A stretch of DNA of 64,000 bases from Rhizobium mesoamericanum STM3625 (GCF_000312665.1 NZ_HF536772.1:2459931-2523930), one strand, 5' to 3'; shown: positions 1 to 8,700, counted from the stretch's first letter. The notes: a model not told the origin generated them from the sequence alone. Numbers and translations are program-made.

Positions 1-96
1 ATTTCATGCGCGCGTCTTGCTGCGGGGGGAACAGGCAAGGGGTAACGAAGCCGCCACGCCGATGCAAGAACTGTCTGCTGATTTTTGGCTCTTCAG

Positions 97-558
97 TCAA
101 AGCCCGACATTTGGTCTGTCGATGACTTCCCGCAGGGCAAAGCTGGAATTGATCTTAACGACATGCGGAAGCGCCGAGAGCCAGTCGCGATGGATGCGCT
201 CGTAGTCCTCGAGATCGCGGGCGGCAACCCGGAGAATGTAGTCGTATTCGCCTGACATCAGATAGCAGACAAGAACGTTCGGACAGCGCTTAACGGCGGC
301 CTCGAATTCCGAAAGCGTCTTTGCAAACTGACCCGATAGGGAGATATGCACCACCGCGATCATCTTGTAGTCGAGTGACTTGTGAGAGACGTGCGCGTGA
401 TAACCGCTGATAACATCGCTCTTTTCCAAAATATCAAGGCGGCGAGAGCAGGCCGATGGCGATAAGCCGACCTTGGCGGCAAGATCGGCATTGGTGATGC
501 GGGCGTTGGATTGAAGCGCCTTGAGAATCGCATGATCGATGGCGTCTAGTTCGGACAT
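97..558 (-). CDS. Lrp/AsnC-family transcriptional regulator
   Basis: A 153-residue feast/famine regulator, the usual length of the family. An N-terminal winged helix-turn-helix covers about residues 4-50 (recognition helix near SPSACSRRLDIL) and a C-terminal RAM ligand-binding domain about 65-140, with the motif SGEYDYIL near 102-109. It is divergent from alanine dehydrogenase, so by analogy with AldR/Lrp control of ald it probably senses alanine or another amino acid and activates or represses ald; this is inference from position. The start is supported by GAAGGTCC five bases upstream. A dyad in the shared promoter region is a plausible operator. Confidence 0.93.
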   Translation of the reverse strand: MSELDAIDHAILKALQSNARITNADLAAKVGLSPSACSRRLDILEKSDVISGYHAHVSHKSLDYKMIAVVHISLSGQFAKTLSEFEAAVKRCPNVLVCYLMSGEYDYILRVAARDLEDYERIHRDWLSALPHVVKINSSFALREVIDRPNVGL

Positions 559-571
559 TCGAAGGACCTTC

Positions 572-598
572 GATTATTTTCGTGAATTTGCAATAATC
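572..598. promoter_or_regulatory. Inverted repeat in the lrp-ald divergent promoter region
   Basis: GATTATT at 572-578 is mirrored by AATAATC at 592-598, a 7-bp dyad with a 13-bp spacer lying between the two divergent start codons. Lrp/AsnC proteins bind such AT-rich dyads. Assignment as the operator is inference. Confidence 0.45.
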
Positions 599-710
599 TT
601 CGAAAACCAGCGTCGGCGCAAACCTTCTTTGCAAGGACATTTCGCGGCCGTGGTGGTTGGATTTCCTCGTTAAAACACTCCGCCAAGCGGACAAAAGAGA
701 GGAACGCCCA

Positions 711-1829
711 ATGCGTGTCGGTTGCCCGAAGGAAATCAAGAACCATGAATATCGTGTCGGCCTGACGCCTGCATCCGTTCGTGAATATGTCGCCCATGGC
801 CACGAGGTCTGGGTTGAAACCAAGGCAGGCGCTGGCATTGGTGCCGATGATGCCGCCTACGCGGCCGCTGGCGCAAAGATTGCCGCCTCGGCCAAGGAAA
901 TCTTCGAAAAGTGCGACATGATCGTGAAAGTCAAGGAGCCGCAACCCTCCGAGTGGGCGCAGCTTCGTGATGGCCAGATTCTCTATACCTATCTCCACCT
1001 CGCCCCCGATCCGGAACAAACCAAAGGTCTGCTTGCATCAGGCGTCACCGCTGTTGCCTATGAGACCGTGACGGATGATCGCGGCGGCCTGCCGCTCCTG
1101 GCGCCGATGTCCGAGGTCGCCGGTCGCCTGTCGATCCAGGCGGGTGCGACCGCGCTGCAGAAGGCCAATGGCGGCCTTGGCATCCTGCTCGGCGGCGTGC
1201 CCGGCGTGCTGCCGGCCAAGGTTGCGGTCATCGGCGGCGGCGTCGTCGGCTTGCATGCAGCCAGGATGGCCGCAGGCCTTGGTGCCGACGTCAGTATCCT
1301 CGATAAGTCTCTTCCGCGCCTGCGTCAGCTCGACGACATCTTTGGCGGTCGAGTCCACACCCGCTATTCCAGCATTCAGGCATTGGAAGAAGAAGTATTT
1401 ACGGCCGACCTCGTCATTGGCGCTGTGCTTATTCCGGGAGCCGCCGCACCGAAGCTTGTCACCCGAGAAATGCTGTCGGGCATGAAGCGTGGTTCCGTGA
1501 TCGTTGATGTCGCCATCGACCAAGGCGGTTGCTTCGAGACCTCGCATGCAACGACCCATTCCGAGCCGACCTACGTTGTCGATGACGTGGTGCATTATTG
1601 CGTCGCCAACATGCCGGGCGCTGTGCCGGTCACTTCGGCACATGCCCTGAACAATGCGACGCTGGTTTATGGCTTGGCGCTTGCCGACCGTGGGCTGCGA
1701 GCCATCGCGGAGGATCGTCACCTCAGGAACGGTCTGAACATCCACAAGGGCCGCGTCACCAACAAGCCCGTGGCCGAAGCTCTGGGCTATGAGGCCTACG
1801 CGCCGGAAAGCGTACTGAACGTAGCGTAA
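711..1829 (+). CDS. ald: Alanine dehydrogenase
   Basis: NAD-dependent oxidative deamination of L-alanine to pyruvate and ammonium, cytosolic, normally a homohexamer. The 372-residue length is typical. Catalytic and substrate residues sit at the canonical numbers: Arg15, Lys75 in VKVKEP, His96 in YLHLAP and Asp270 in VAIDQGG. The Rossmann motif GGGVVG is at 175-180 with Asp198 as the ribose-binding acid. The start at [10 protein letters not shown] is chosen because it begins the family fold and follows AGAGGAAC; an in-frame ATG further upstream would add non-homologous sequence. Divergent from the Lrp-type gene, which likely controls it, and followed by a strong terminator. Confidence 0.97.
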   Translation: MRVGCPKEIKNHEYRVGLTPASVREYVAHGHEVWVETKAGAGIGADDAAYAAAGAKIAASAKEIFEKCDMIVKVKEPQPSEWAQLRDGQILYTYLHLAPDPEQTKGLLASGVTAVAYETVTDDRGGLPLLAPMSEVAGRLSIQAGATALQKANGGLGILLGGVPGVLPAKVAVIGGGVVGLHAARMAAGLGADVSILDKSLPRLRQLDDIFGGRVHTRYSSIQALEEEVFTADLVIGAVLIPGAAAPKLVTREMLSGMKRGSVIVDVAIDQGGCFETSHATTHSEPTYVVDDVVHYCVANMPGAVPVTSAHALNNATLVYGLALADRGLRAIAEDRHLRNGLNIHKGRVTNKPVAEALGYEAYAPESVLNVA

Positions 1830-1854
1830 ATCCCATCGCGTTACGTGAGGCAGG

Positions 1855-1886
1855 GCCGGTCGCATCTACTGCGACCGGCTCTTTTT
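1855..1886 (+). terminator. Rho-independent terminator of ald
   Basis: Perfect 10-bp stem (1855-1864 with 1870-1879), five-base loop and a run of five T at 1882-1886, 25 bases after the ald stop codon. Confidence 0.85.
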
Positions 1887-1890
1887 GCTG

Positions 1891-2358
1891 TCATCTATCG
1901 ATACGGCACTGATAGCAGTTGTTGCGTGCCGAGCGCACGTGCACATAGGCGATGTCCGGCCGATCCAGGAGCTGGGTGGCATAGGAGCGGATATCGGGTG
2001 TCAGTGTCACAGCGCCCGTGCCGTAGACAATGCGGTTTTCCGTATTGTAGCCACGCACGATGAAGTCTGGACTAGTTAGAACCGGCGGCAGAACCTCTTC
2101 CGCTGCATAGCGCTCGCATGGTTGCTTGTGGAGGAAGATAGGTCCGGTCTCAGCATAAGGCTGAAGCTCGGGGAACGGCCGGTATGCAAAAACCAGCAGT
2201 TCCTGGCCTGCATCGATGTTCTTCAGGCAATGACGGCAGGGATGGCCTGGACCGTCGGAGACCATTGTCTCGGGCAAGAAGCCGTAGGCGTCCCTGCCGC
2301 CGTTCCAGAGGTTCTCGGCATCGGCGGTGGGCATGGCGCAAAAGCGGATGTCTGTCAT
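1891..2358 (-). CDS. DUF1203 family protein
   Basis: A 155-residue conserved protein of unknown function. Recognisable family motifs are GPGHPCRHCL at 36-45, with a CxxC pair, and GPIFLHKQPCERY at 72-84; the C-terminus carries CYQC. The cysteine and histidine pattern might hold a metal, but nothing in the sequence proves this. AGGAGATC lies directly upstream of the ATG, so the start is well supported. It faces the ald terminator and lies beyond a 98-base gap from the acetyltransferase upstream, so it may be a separate unit or the last gene of the leftward cysK cluster. Confidence 0.8.
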   Translation of the reverse strand: MTDIRFCAMPTADAENLWNGGRDAYGFLPETMVSDGPGHPCRHCLKNIDAGQELLVFAYRPFPELQPYAETGPIFLHKQPCERYAAEEVLPPVLTSPDFIVRGYNTENRIVYGTGAVTLTPDIRSYATQLLDRPDIAYVHVRSARNNCYQCRIDR

Positions 2359-2456
2359 GGCGGATCTCCTTGCTGATTGCCATGAGATGCGCCTTTATCG
2401 AGATGGAAACCACCCGATTCCTGCCGAAGCCCTCGATGAGGGCCCAACTGACCGGA

Positions 2457-3020
2457 TCACCAGTCCTTCTTGCACAGCTCCAGAAGTTCCTTGTCGCTGA
2501 GAGGCCGGACGATGCCCGAACCGGTGGAGACCGGTGAAAAGCCGAACATCTGGTAGAGTTGCAAGGCGCGCGGGTGATCGAGATTGTTGGTCGTCGTCGT
2601 CACCCGCTTGGGGTTGAGCGTCCAGATCGCGTAGAGCGACTGCAGCAGGAACCACTTTCCGATCCCCAGGCCTAGCGCACGTTCGAAGAGCCCGAAGTGG
2701 CTGAGTTCGATCGTGTCTTCATCCTCGACGAAGTATTCGTAAAAGCCGGCGGGCGCGCCGTTGACGTAAAGGACGCTGATATTGTTGCGCTTGTCGTGAA
2801 GCGTCTTGGCAAGATCCTCGTCACCCATCCGCAAGCGATCCACCCACTGCCACCGGGCCCCGACTTGCCGGTAGAGATAACGGTAGAAGGGGAGCGGAAT
2901 ATCGGGTGCTCGCATGATCGCCGTCTGGATGTTGATCGGCACCGGCAGGCTTGCCTTCGGCGGTGCCGTCATTTCGAGGCGGGTGATATGGGCTTTTAAC
3001 GAAGAGGGTGCCTTCACCAT
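2457..3020 (-). CDS. GNAT-family N-acetyltransferase
   Basis: A 187-residue protein with the acetyl-CoA-binding GNAT core: motif A is visible as ERALGLGIGKWFL at 113-125, followed by TNNLDHPRALQLYQMFGF at 145-161, the usual end of the fold. The acceptor substrate is not predictable. The ATG at 3020 was chosen because it sits four bases after the sulfurtransferase stop codon; ATG codons upstream lie inside that gene, and an internal ATG at residue 17 is a second possibility. The tight spacing suggests cotranscription with the sulfurtransferase. Confidence 0.82.
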   Translation of the reverse strand: MVKAPSSLKAHITRLEMTAPPKASLPVPINIQTAIMRAPDIPLPFYRYLYRQVGARWQWVDRLRMGDEDLAKTLHDKRNNISVLYVNGAPAGFYEYFVEDEDTIELSHFGLFERALGLGIGKWFLLQSLYAIWTLNPKRVTTTTNNLDHPRALQLYQMFGFSPVSTGSGIVRPLSDKELLELCKKDW

Positions 3021-3024
3021 CGCG

Positions 3025-3894
3025 TCAGGCTTTGACCGGTTCTGGCGGGCCTGTAACGACGGGCGTGTCTTCGCGACCACCCCATTCGCTCCAGGAGCCG
3101 TCGTAGAGCTTGTTGTCGGTGTGGCCGAGCGACTCCAGCGCCAGGGTAATGATTGCGGCGGTGATGCCGGAACCGCAAGATGTAACGACGGGCTTGGAAA
3201 GATCTATGCCCGCGTCCTCGATCGTCTGCTTCAGTTCCGGCAGCGACTTGAAGCGACCCTGAGTGGCGAAGAGGCCCGATGGCAGGCTGCGTGCACCGGG
3301 CATGTGGCCGGAGCGCATGCCGGCCCGCGGCTCAGGCTCGAGCGCTGCAAATCGGCCCGCACTTCTGGCGTCGGCGATCTGTAGCGCGCCGCTCGCAACA
3401 ATGTCCCGCATTGTGTCGAGAGTGACGACTCTGGAGGCGTCATAGCTTGGCTTGAACACCTTCGGTTCGTAATGAGGTGCACTTGTCTCAAGCGGACGCC
3501 CCTCCGACTTCCACCCGTCCAGGCCTCCGTCGAGTACGTACACATGCCGCGCGCCCATGACGCGAAACAGCCACCAGACCCGCGGTGATGCGAACATTCC
3601 GATGCCGTCATAGACAACAATACGATCGTTTTCTTCGATGCCGAGCCTGCCAACCTCCGCTGCGAAAAGCTCGGGCGAGGGAATGGTGTGCGGCAGCGGT
3701 ACGGAGTGATCGGCTATTTTGTCCTGATCGAAGCGAATGGCGCCTGGAATATGGCCGGCGGCGTATTCCGCGTCGGCATCGCGCTGCTGCGCAGGCAGAT
3801 AGAAGGACGCGTCAAGGATGCGCAAATCCGGCTTGCCCAATTCCGCCTGTAGCCAATCGGCCGAAACAACGAAACGGCTCTTCTCTTCGCTCAT
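3025..3894 (-). CDS. sseA: 3-mercaptopyruvate sulfurtransferase
   Basis: Two tandem rhodanese domains in 289 residues; the C-terminal one holds the catalytic Cys240 in the loop CGSGITA. CGSG(V/T)TA is the signature that separates mercaptopyruvate sulfurtransferases from thiosulfate-specific rhodaneses. The enzyme transfers sulfur from 3-mercaptopyruvate, a cysteine breakdown product, to a thiophilic acceptor. GGGAGAG precedes the ATG. It lies downstream of cysteine synthase and AlaX in the same direction, so the cluster handles both synthesis and desulfuration of cysteine. Confidence 0.93.
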   Translation of the reverse strand: MSEEKSRFVVSADWLQAELGKPDLRILDASFYLPAQQRDADAEYAAGHIPGAIRFDQDKIADHSVPLPHTIPSPELFAAEVGRLGIEENDRIVVYDGIGMFASPRVWWLFRVMGARHVYVLDGGLDGWKSEGRPLETSAPHYEPKVFKPSYDASRVVTLDTMRDIVASGALQIADARSAGRFAALEPEPRAGMRSGHMPGARSLPSGLFATQGRFKSLPELKQTIEDAGIDLSKPVVTSCGSGITAAIITLALESLGHTDNKLYDGSWSEWGGREDTPVVTGPPEPVKA

Positions 3895-3911
3895 TCTGCT
3901 CTCCCTGGGCT

Positions 3912-4649
3912 TTAGGCTTCGTCGCCCGGAGCGCCGAAGCGAATTCGGAAGCGACGGTTCTCCTTGCCCTTCTTTTCGATCTTGGCAATGTGAATCTGAC
4001 CGACTTCCTGCGTTTCGGACACATGTGTGCCGCCACAGGGCTGGCTGTCAATCGCCGAGTTCTCGCCGATGCAGACTAAGCTGACCCGGCCTAACCCAAT
4101 CGGCGGGCGAACATTCTTGGATTTGACGATGCCGGGATTGGCCGCCAGTTCTTCATCGGTGATCCACTGCAGGTAAACCGGGTGGTTTTGCCGTACCAGA
4201 TCCATGAGTTGTTCGGTGACATCATCCTTGCTTATCGTCTCGGTCATGTCGAAGTCGACACGGCTCTCATCTTCGCCGACAGCCGCACCGGTGATCGGAT
4301 AGGAGCAGACGACGGAGAGCAAGTGACAGGCGGTGTGCATTCGCATCAGCTTGTAACGGCGTGGCCAATCAACGTGCAGCACCAGCTTTTCACCGACGGC
4401 CGGCTGCTCCTGGCCCTCGAGCGGCACATGCACGACGATGTCCTTGGTTGCTCCATGCTTCGTTTGTCCGAGCGTGATCTTGCTGCCGTCGGAGCGCTCG
4501 AGAAAGCCGGTATCGCCCGGCTGCCCGCCTGATGTCGCATAGAAGCAGGTCTGATCCAGTTCGATGCCCCCGTCTTCGTGAATGGCGGTTACGACCGCCT
4601 CGCATGTCGAAAGATAGAAATCATCACGATAGAGGGCATTGACGGGCAT
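3912..4649 (-). CDS. Alanyl-tRNA editing protein, AlaX type
   Basis: A freestanding editing domain of 245 residues that hydrolyses mischarged Ser-tRNA(Ala) or Gly-tRNA(Ala). All four zinc ligands are present: His105 and His109 in HTACH, Cys205 and His209 in CGGTH. The TSGGQPGD motif at 39-46 matches the editing core of alanyl-tRNA synthetase. No synthetase catalytic domain is attached. The gene starts six bases after the cysteine synthase stop codon, so the two are almost surely cotranscribed; the link between tRNA-Ala proofreading and cysteine metabolism is not obvious from sequence. Confidence 0.92.
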   Translation of the reverse strand: MPVNALYRDDFYLSTCEAVVTAIHEDGGIELDQTCFYATSGGQPGDTGFLERSDGSKITLGQTKHGATKDIVVHVPLEGQEQPAVGEKLVLHVDWPRRYKLMRMHTACHLLSVVCSYPITGAAVGEDESRVDFDMTETISKDDVTEQLMDLVRQNHPVYLQWITDEELAANPGIVKSKNVRPPIGLGRVSLVCIGENSAIDSQPCGGTHVSETQEVGQIHIAKIEKKGKENRRFRIRFGAPGDEA

Positions 4650-4655
4650 GGTGTC

Positions 4656-5696
4656 TCACGCTGCTGGTTCGTATGGGATCTGTATGTCTTGCTTCTTGGC
4701 GAGCCACGCGGGAATGGGTAGGCCCTTGGAGGCCAGGAAGTCAGGATTGAAGAGCTTCGATTGATATCGGTTGCCGTAGTCGCAAAGGATCGTCACGATG
4801 GTATGGCCGGGGCCGAGTTCCCTCGCGAGGCGCACCGCGCCGGCGATGTTGATCGCCGTCGATCCACCCAGGCACAGACCTTCGTGCTCGACGAGATCGA
4901 AGAGGTAGGGCAGGGCTTCCGCATCCGAAATGCTATAGGCAAAATCGGGCGTGAAGCCTTCCAGGTTGGCCGTAATCCGCCCTTGACCTATACCTTCGGT
5001 GATTGAAGAGCCGGCCGACTTGAGTTCACCATTCTTGTAGAATTCGTAGAGCGCGGCGCCGTCGGGGTCCGCTATGCCGATCTTGACGTCCTTGCTAAAT
5101 GCCTTGAGGCCGGCTGCCACGCCGGCAAGTGTCCCGCCCGATCCGACCGAACAAATGAAGCCGTCCACTTTGCCTTCGGTATCGTTCCAGATTTCGCGGG
5201 CGGTCGTTTCGATGTGGGCCTGCCGGTTGGCGACGTTGTCGAACTGGTTTGCCCAGATGGCGCCGTTAGGGTCTGTCTTCGCCAACTGCTCGGCGAGCCG
5301 TCCGGACACCTTCACATAATTGTTCGGGTTCTTGTAGGGAACGGCGGGCACCTCGACGAGCTCGGCGCCGAGCAACTTCAGGGCATCCTTCTTTTCCTGG
5401 CTCTGGGTTTCCGGGATGACGATGACGGTTCGGTAGCCAAGTGCCTTTGCAACGACGGTCAAGCCGATGCCGGTATTGCCAGCGGTTCCCTCGACAATGA
5501 CGCCGCCCGGCCTCAGCAAGCCCTTCTTCTCCGCATCGCGAATGATGTAGAGCGCCGCGCGATCCTTGACCGACTGGCCTGGATTGAGAAACTCCGCTTT
5601 GCCGAGAATAGTGCAGCCGGTCGCCTCCGATGCGCCCTTGAGCTTGATCAGGGGGGTGTTGCCGATTGCCTCTAGAACGGACGGGTGGACGGTCAT
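4656..5696 (-). CDS. cysK: Cysteine synthase A
   Basis: PLP-dependent O-acetylserine sulfhydrylase making L-cysteine from O-acetylserine and sulfide. The PLP lysine is Lys44 in NPGQSVKDRA, and the substrate loop GTAGNTG is at 70-76. A phosphate-binding GSGGT motif follows in the middle of the protein. At 346 residues it is about 20-30 longer than typical CysK, so assignment to a cystathionine-beta-synthase-like subgroup is possible. AGAGGCAGAG precedes the ATG. It is the first gene of a leftward group with AlaX, sseA and a GNAT protein, with its promoter presumably within 5697-5840. Confidence 0.93.
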   Translation of the reverse strand: MTVHPSVLEAIGNTPLIKLKGASEATGCTILGKAEFLNPGQSVKDRAALYIIRDAEKKGLLRPGGVIVEGTAGNTGIGLTVVAKALGYRTVIVIPETQSQEKKDALKLLGAELVEVPAVPYKNPNNYVKVSGRLAEQLAKTDPNGAIWANQFDNVANRQAHIETTAREIWNDTEGKVDGFICSVGSGGTLAGVAAGLKAFSKDVKIGIADPDGAALYEFYKNGELKSAGSSITEGIGQGRITANLEGFTPDFAYSISDAEALPYLFDLVEHEGLCLGGSTAINIAGAVRLARELGPGHTIVTILCDYGNRYQSKLFNPDFLASKGLPIPAWLAKKQDIQIPYEPAA

Positions 5697-5927
5697 GGAC
5701 TCTGCCTCTTTTGAACGCTTAGTTTAGGAACGGTCTTTTCCCTTCACAAGGCTAGGTTGGCAAGAAATGCTATTCCATCCCTTTGAGCGCAACGATAAAA
5801 TTACACTTCATCGTGTTCCCGGCGCCCTTGAACCGGAGCCGTTGTGATCCTTGTGATCTGGAGATTGACTTTCAACGTACGGATGACAACAAAGCAATCT
5901 CTAAAACGGAAACAGCCGAAAACCGTC

Positions 5928-6575
5928 ATGGTTCGTGAGCATGTCGATACGGTCGATGTCCTGATGGCGCACTACGTCGCCGGATCTCTTCCTCAGCCGG
6001 CGCGGGTGCTGGTGGAATCGCATCTCGAAATAAAGCCGGATCATCGCTTGCTGGTCAGTGATCTCGAATCTCTCGCCGGCGAGGCTCTCGAGCAGATACC
6101 TGAGGCTGCAATCGATGACCGCACCAGACGGCTTGCGGCTGTTTTCTCCTCCGCTCCGCCTGCCGAAAACCGCACAGCAACGGATCTGCGGATGGGAAAA
6201 GGTTTCCTCCCGAAAGCGATTCGCGATTTGGTCGGTTATGACCTGGACACGTTACCCTGGAAAACGAAGCTTCCGGGCTTCAAGCAATACTCAACCAACA
6301 TCGATGGTTGCGAAGTCAGCTTGATGTGGATCAAGGCGGGGCGCGCGCTGCCCGCGCACACTCATAAGGGCATGGAACTCACCCTTGTTCTGGATGGCGC
6401 ATTCAACGACAGTCGCGGCCGTTTCGGACGGGGCGATATCTCGGTTGCCGACGAGAGCGTCGACCATCGGCCCATCGCAGAGAAAGGCCGCCCCTGCATT
6501 GCGTTTTCGGTGCTCGACGCGCCAATCAAGCTGACAGGCTCCGTCCGCCAAATCATCGGCGACCTGATCGGCTGA
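5928..6575 (+). CDS. ChrR-like cupin anti-sigma factor, orphan and lacking N-terminal cysteines
   Basis: A 215-residue relative of ChrR, the zinc anti-sigma factor that restrains ECF sigma-E during singlet-oxygen stress. The C-terminal cupin keeps its metal set, His144, His146, Glu150 and His180, with spacing equal to ChrR (141, 143, 147, 177). The N-terminal anti-sigma domain has the His5 and His32 equivalents, but the two cysteines of the HxxxCxxC site are replaced by Lys36 and His39. No ECF sigma gene is adjacent, whereas rpoE-chrR are normally paired. ATG at 5928 gives the best family alignment; in-frame starts at 5844 (GTG) and 5883 (ATG) are possible. It may bind sigma without zinc or have lost that role. 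Confidence 0.82.
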   Translation: MVREHVDTVDVLMAHYVAGSLPQPARVLVESHLEIKPDHRLLVSDLESLAGEALEQIPEAAIDDRTRRLAAVFSSAPPAENRTATDLRMGKGFLPKAIRDLVGYDLDTLPWKTKLPGFKQYSTNIDGCEVSLMWIKAGRALPAHTHKGMELTLVLDGAFNDSRGRFGRGDISVADESVDHRPIAEKGRPCIAFSVLDAPIKLTGSVRQIIGDLIG

Positions 6576-6675
6576 AAGCAGCCACAATGGCGTGATATCG
6601 CGTTGAAACCGGGAGATGGCGAGGAACTCCCGGACCAGTTTTGATGTTCGGAGAACTGCCCGGAGGATATGTGCC

Positions 6676-7509
6676 ATGCAAGATTTCGTCGCTCATCCGG
6701 AACATGGAATTGCTTGGATTTCCGGCGCGAGTTCCGGAATTGGACGCGCGATGGCACTGAAACTCGCCGACGAAGGATATAAGGTTGCCGTCACCGCTCG
6801 CGACCATGAAGAGCTTGCTGAATTGCAAGCCGAGGCGTCGGACCTGTCCGGTAGCATCATTGTGCTCGATGGCGATGTCACCGACGCTGAAGACATGGAG
6901 CACGTACTGGCTTCCATCGAATATGGACATGGTGCACTCGCCCTTGCGGTCTTCAACGCCGGCGTCTGTCTGCCCGTCCATGCGCAGGAGTTGAAGCTCG
7001 CTGATTTTCAGCAGAGTTTCGCGGTCAATCTGCAGGGTGTTGTAAATTGCCTTGTCCCGACCATACGGCACATGAAGGCGAAGGGGCAGGGGCAGATCGC
7101 CATCGTCTCATCCGTTGCAGGCTATAGTGGGCTGCCGTCCAGTGCAGCCTACGGCGCCACGAAAGCCGCCTTGATCAACATGGCGGAAAGCCTGAAATTC
7201 GATCTCGACAAGATGGGCATCCGCATTCAGCTCATCACCACGGGCTTTTCCGATACGCCTGCAACGAAAAACAACGAATTTCCCTTGCCGCCGCTGGTCT
7301 CGGTCGAGGAGGCAGCCGAGCAGATTTCGACGGGCCTCAAGTCCCGCAGCTTCGAGATTACCTTTCCGAAGCGCGTCACCTACATGATGAAACTTGTCAA
7401 TCTCCTCCCGTATGGTCTCTATTTCCGGCTGATCAATCGCTCGAGCGGCTGGCGGGCGCGGCCGCTTGACAAGCACGCGCCTCCCGTGATGCCGCATCCC
7501 GCGGAATAA
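6676..7509 (+). CDS. Short-chain dehydrogenase/reductase (SDR)
   Basis: Classical SDR of 277 residues. The cofactor motif SGASSGIGRA is at 16-25, NAG at 94-96, catalytic Ser146 in IVSSVAG, and Tyr159-x3-Lys163 in YGATK. The C-terminal hydrophobic stretch around 225-255 resembles membrane-associated SDRs acting on lipid or sterol-like substrates, but the substrate cannot be named. CGGAGGAT precedes the ATG at 6676, which decides the start over an in-frame ATG at 6616. It follows the ChrR-like gene by 100 bases in the same direction, so the two may share a transcript. Confidence 0.9.
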   Translation: MQDFVAHPEHGIAWISGASSGIGRAMALKLADEGYKVAVTARDHEELAELQAEASDLSGSIIVLDGDVTDAEDMEHVLASIEYGHGALALAVFNAGVCLPVHAQELKLADFQQSFAVNLQGVVNCLVPTIRHMKAKGQGQIAIVSSVAGYSGLPSSAAYGATKAALINMAESLKFDLDKMGIRIQLITTGFSDTPATKNNEFPLPPLVSVEEAAEQISTGLKSRSFEITFPKRVTYMMKLVNLLPYGLYFRLINRSSGWRARPLDKHAPPVMPHPAE

Positions 7510-8031
7510 TATCAATCGTCCAAGCAAGGACGAGGCGGATGGCGGCCAGACAGGAGGTCATCTGTCGAATTGGCCGCCATCCGCTCTCGTCAACTCCGCG
7601 CATAGACGACCGTGCGGGCGTCTATGTTTTTAGCGCGGAAGCCGCTTCGCAATGGAATAAATAGAATTCCTAGAGCCGCTTGAAACGCTCATCAAGGCCT
7701 ACTGGGTAACGCGCAAGGCCTACTGGGTAACGCGTTCCAGGCCGGCCAAAAGCGCTCGCGCCATTCGGCAAGCACATAGTCTAACCCGAAACCAAAGTCT
7801 CTAACCAGTGACAATTTCACATTGCGGCCGATTTTCGCAGGAAGGTCGACGAATGATGGGATGTATGGGCTCGCCCACCCGCCTTATGGCAGGCGCAAAG
7901 CCGCGTCTGTTGGCCAAAAGACCGGCTGCGCAAAGATAGGTCATCATCTATCGGTGATACCCTCGCATCTGCCAGATGACGTGATACATTGCGGCCTGCA
8001 GTGACAAACGGCGCCTGGCAAGGAGAAATGG
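7510..8031. other. Intergenic stretch with a hairpin and a short tandem duplication
   Basis: No gene is supported on either strand. It holds a 12-bp inverted repeat (GGATGGCGGCCA near 7537 mirrored near 7570-7581, with a nested GACAG/CTGTC pair) not followed by a T run, and a 21-bp tandem duplication at 7693-7734. The last 100 bases carry the leader of the small lipoprotein gene. Confidence 0.6.
7693..7734. repeat. Two exact 21-bp tandem copies
   Basis: CAAGGCCTACTGGGTAACGC plus G occurs twice in immediate succession (7693-7713 and 7714-7734) in noncoding DNA. Looks like a slippage duplication; no function visible. Confidence 0.9.
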
Positions 8032-8214
8032 ATGAGCAGATATCGGGTATTTGTAGCAGCCGGAGCGCTGATCAGTCTTGCTGCGATCGTTTCGGCCTGC
8101 TCGAACATACCGACATCATACGGCTCCGCGTCAGGATATGTACCCGGAGATTCGATGAATCGAGCCTGCGACGATGGTTTCAGACCGAGCGACGGCCGCT
8201 CGTGCAATTACTGA
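8032..8214 (+). CDS. Small lipoprotein
   Basis: A 60-residue protein with a basic N-terminus, hydrophobic segment 6-20 and a lipobox IVSAC ending at Cys23, so the predicted mature lipoprotein is only 38 residues. The mature part is rich in Ser, Gly and Pro and has two further cysteines (Cys45 and Cys58) that could pair. AAGGAGAA lies directly upstream of the ATG. No family recognised. The gene stands alone between long noncoding stretches. Confidence 0.78.
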   Translation: MSRYRVFVAAGALISLAAIVSACSNIPTSYGSASGYVPGDSMNRACDDGFRPSDGRSCNY

Positions 8215-8339
8215 CGGGCGAGGTCTTTCCCGCACGACGCGTCGCGCGAGAGCGATCAAGGTCACCTGGTAGACCAGAGGGCGTGGGAGGTCGCTACCTG
8301 CGCGTACACAAACAACGCGTCGGCTAGATATTTTAGGAG

Positions 8340-8500
8340 TGTCTTAACTTTATTGTTCCACTCTATGCCTGTCACGGATAGGTTATCGTGACAGGCAGCA
8401 TCGACATTACTGAAAGGCTCGTCTCTTGTTCCGAGTGGCGAGCCTTTTCGTTTACTAATCAAAAAAGGGGCCCGGCGCTGAGAGCACCGGGCCCCTTTTT
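8340..8500 (+). ncRNA. Candidate small RNA locus: three successive hairpins
   Basis: Hairpin A is a perfect 11-bp stem, TGCCTGTCACG at 8366-8376 with its complement at 8386-8396. Hairpin B pairs AAAGGCTCG at 8413-8421 with CGAGCCTTT at 8439-8447. Hairpin C is a 14-bp A/T-flanked GC stem at 8462-8500 ending in a T run, a classical terminator. No open reading frame fits between them. The arrangement suits a structured sRNA of about 150 nt on the plus strand, but the 5' end and promoter are not defined, and hairpin C would work in both directions. Confidence 0.35.
8462..8500. terminator. Strong bidirectional terminator
   Basis: GGGGCCCGG at 8467-8475 pairs with CCGGGCCCC at 8487-8495, flanked by A6 on the left and T5 on the right, so it can stop transcription from either side. 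It ends the candidate RNA locus. Confidence 0.85.
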
Positions 8501-8700
8501 GCTGGCACCCGAAGAAGGGGCCAGCGTGCAACAATTCCTGTCGATTACTGTTGCGCAGGTCCAACCGACGAGAGCCAGGAAAGTTCCTGGCACTTGCTCG
8601 AGTGGCTCATCGGGCAGCGCTAGCACACAGCACCAGCGTAAGTTATGCATACACAGCGCCAACCGCGCGACGTCAATTTCAAGGGAGGGGAGATTATCGG

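Larger units (their letters stand above)
8215..8700. other. Noncoding stretch carrying a row of hairpins
   Basis: No gene is supported on either strand. Three strong hairpins occupy 8366-8500 and are described separately as a candidate RNA locus. A smaller inverted repeat GCCAGGAA/TTCCTGGC lies near 8574-8591. The remainder shows nothing recognisable. Confidence 0.55.

Noticed and set aside
1038..1865. 275-codon frame antisense to ald
   Set aside because: Entirely overlapped by a well-supported alanine dehydrogenase gene; no ribosome site and no family.
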